A stretch of DNA of 6,357 nt. It comes from Planctomycetota bacterium (GTDB lineage Bacteria; Planctomycetota; Phycisphaerae; Phycisphaerales; SM1A02). Both the position numbers and the translations under genes were made by a program. Positions within the stretch are counted from its first letter, which is position 1, and each line of letters opens with the position of its first letter. The notes beneath the pieces are model-generated. The model was not told where the DNA came from and made no database searches. It saw nothing but the letters and a program-made list of their open reading frames with translations. The stretch covers positions 1-6,357 of the forward strand of contig JACNLR010000157.1 of assembly GCA_014381385.1 (NCBI GenBank), in the 5' to 3' direction. Shown here in pieces: positions 5,793 through 6,357 of this stretch.

Positions 5793-6357
5793 ATGGTTGG
5801 TACATCTATTCTATTTTTAGGTACATCACTTTTAACTGGCTCGGGTGTCGGTATAAATGAAAATTTTTCTGTCACTAGTTCTGGCGCAGATATTCTCTGG
5901 ACCAGTCCATCGTTGCTTCATACAGATGGAGAGTATTATGAGATGTTTTATACAATCGATAGCGCAACGGTTATGGTTGAATACATTGGTCTCACGTTTG
6001 GCCCCATTGATGTTACCGATATGATTCCGCCGGAATATATTGTTACATGGCAGCCAGCGCAATCACCACTTCCAATCGACTTTGACTGGCATGAAGTGCT
6101 CGCTCCTGAAGGTCAGGAACCGCCTTCGCTTTCGTACGATTGGATTGTTGAAGTTGATTCAAAAGGAGTTGTCAGGTGGCGCGGAGTGGATATGTATTTA
6201 GGTGAAGCAGATTACAACCTAGGGTGGCCTTGGGGTACTGTTACCGTGCAAATTACCGAAGGCACGATACATGCAAACCTAGAAATCATAGAAGTATTCA
6301 ACCCATGTTATGAAGATGTAGACCAAAACGGTGTAGTCGATGTGAGTGATTTGCTCA
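5793..6357 (+). CDS. Probable secreted protein with a dockerin-like C-terminal motif, 3' partial
   Basis: This gene is absent from simple complete-ORF lists because it runs off the right edge; 188 codons are open. The start has a strong Shine-Dalgarno sequence. The N-terminus 'MVGTSILFLGTSLLTGSGVG' is hydrophobic and looks like a short signal peptide, although its n-region lacks Lys or Arg, which is unusual. The mature part is acidic and rich in Trp, Tyr and beta-prone segments ('YIVTWQPAQ', 'SYDWIVEVDSKGVVRWRG', 'GTVTVQITEGTIHANLEI'), with few Cys, as in extracellular beta-sandwich proteins. I do not recognise a specific family. At residues 180-188 and just before, 'NPCYEDVDQNGVVDVSDLL' matches the start of a type I dockerin-like calcium-binding repeat, the tail seen on many exported planctomycete proteins. 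From that pattern I infer that the protein ends within about 20-60 residues beyond the window. Its function is unknown. Confidence 0.8.
   Translation, partial: MVGTSILFLGTSLLTGSGVGINENFSVTSSGADILWTSPSLLHTDGEYYEMFYTIDSATVMVEYIGLTFGPIDVTDMIPPEYIVTWQPAQSPLPIDFDWHEVLAPEGQEPPSLSYDWIVEVDSKGVVRWRGVDMYLGEADYNLGWPWGTVTVQITEGTIHANLEIIEVFNPCYEDVDQNGVVDVSDLL

Overview
The window looks like a chromosomal housekeeping segment of an AT-leaning bacterium, most likely a planctomycete of the Phycisphaerae type. The support is a secreted protein at the right edge that is heading into a dockerin-like 'D-x-D-x-x-G-x-V-D-V-S-D-L-L' tail, which is very common at the C-termini of exported planctomycete proteins. The oversized RseP with several PDZ-like repeats fits but is not diagnostic. 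The assignment is inference, because there is no rRNA or marker tree here. There is no mobile element, CRISPR array, tRNA or rRNA.

Layout: (1) 2-571 (+) is the 3' end of a gene whose product carries an IF2_N-type domain between Lys/Arg-rich clusters; it may be the C-terminal part of an RNase E/G-like protein. (2) 572-754 continues that gene in the same frame after two stop codons. It keeps the same basic, low-complexity composition and ends in a TGA that overlaps the dxr start as ATGA, so the gene appears to have lost its last ~60 codons to nonsense changes, or to an assembly error. (3) dxr (751-1905) and rseP (1915-3966) are tightly spaced and form a familiar envelope/isoprenoid pair. (4) After a 176-base gap comes a diguanylate cyclase with a degenerate receiver domain (4143-5198). 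(5) smpB (5199-5675, minus) converges on it with no intergenic base, the two stops forming TAATTA. (6) A 117-base divergent spacer separates smpB from a partial secreted-protein gene (5793 to the right edge).

Functionally, dxr makes MEP for isoprenoid precursors, including the undecaprenyl carrier. RseP performs intramembrane proteolysis, the cyclase makes c-di-GMP with probable product inhibition, and SmpB works with tmRNA in ribosome rescue. I see no clearly new multi-gene system. The most unusual signals are the interrupted tail before dxr, the receiver lacking its phosphoacceptor, and the abutting stops of the cyclase and smpB genes.
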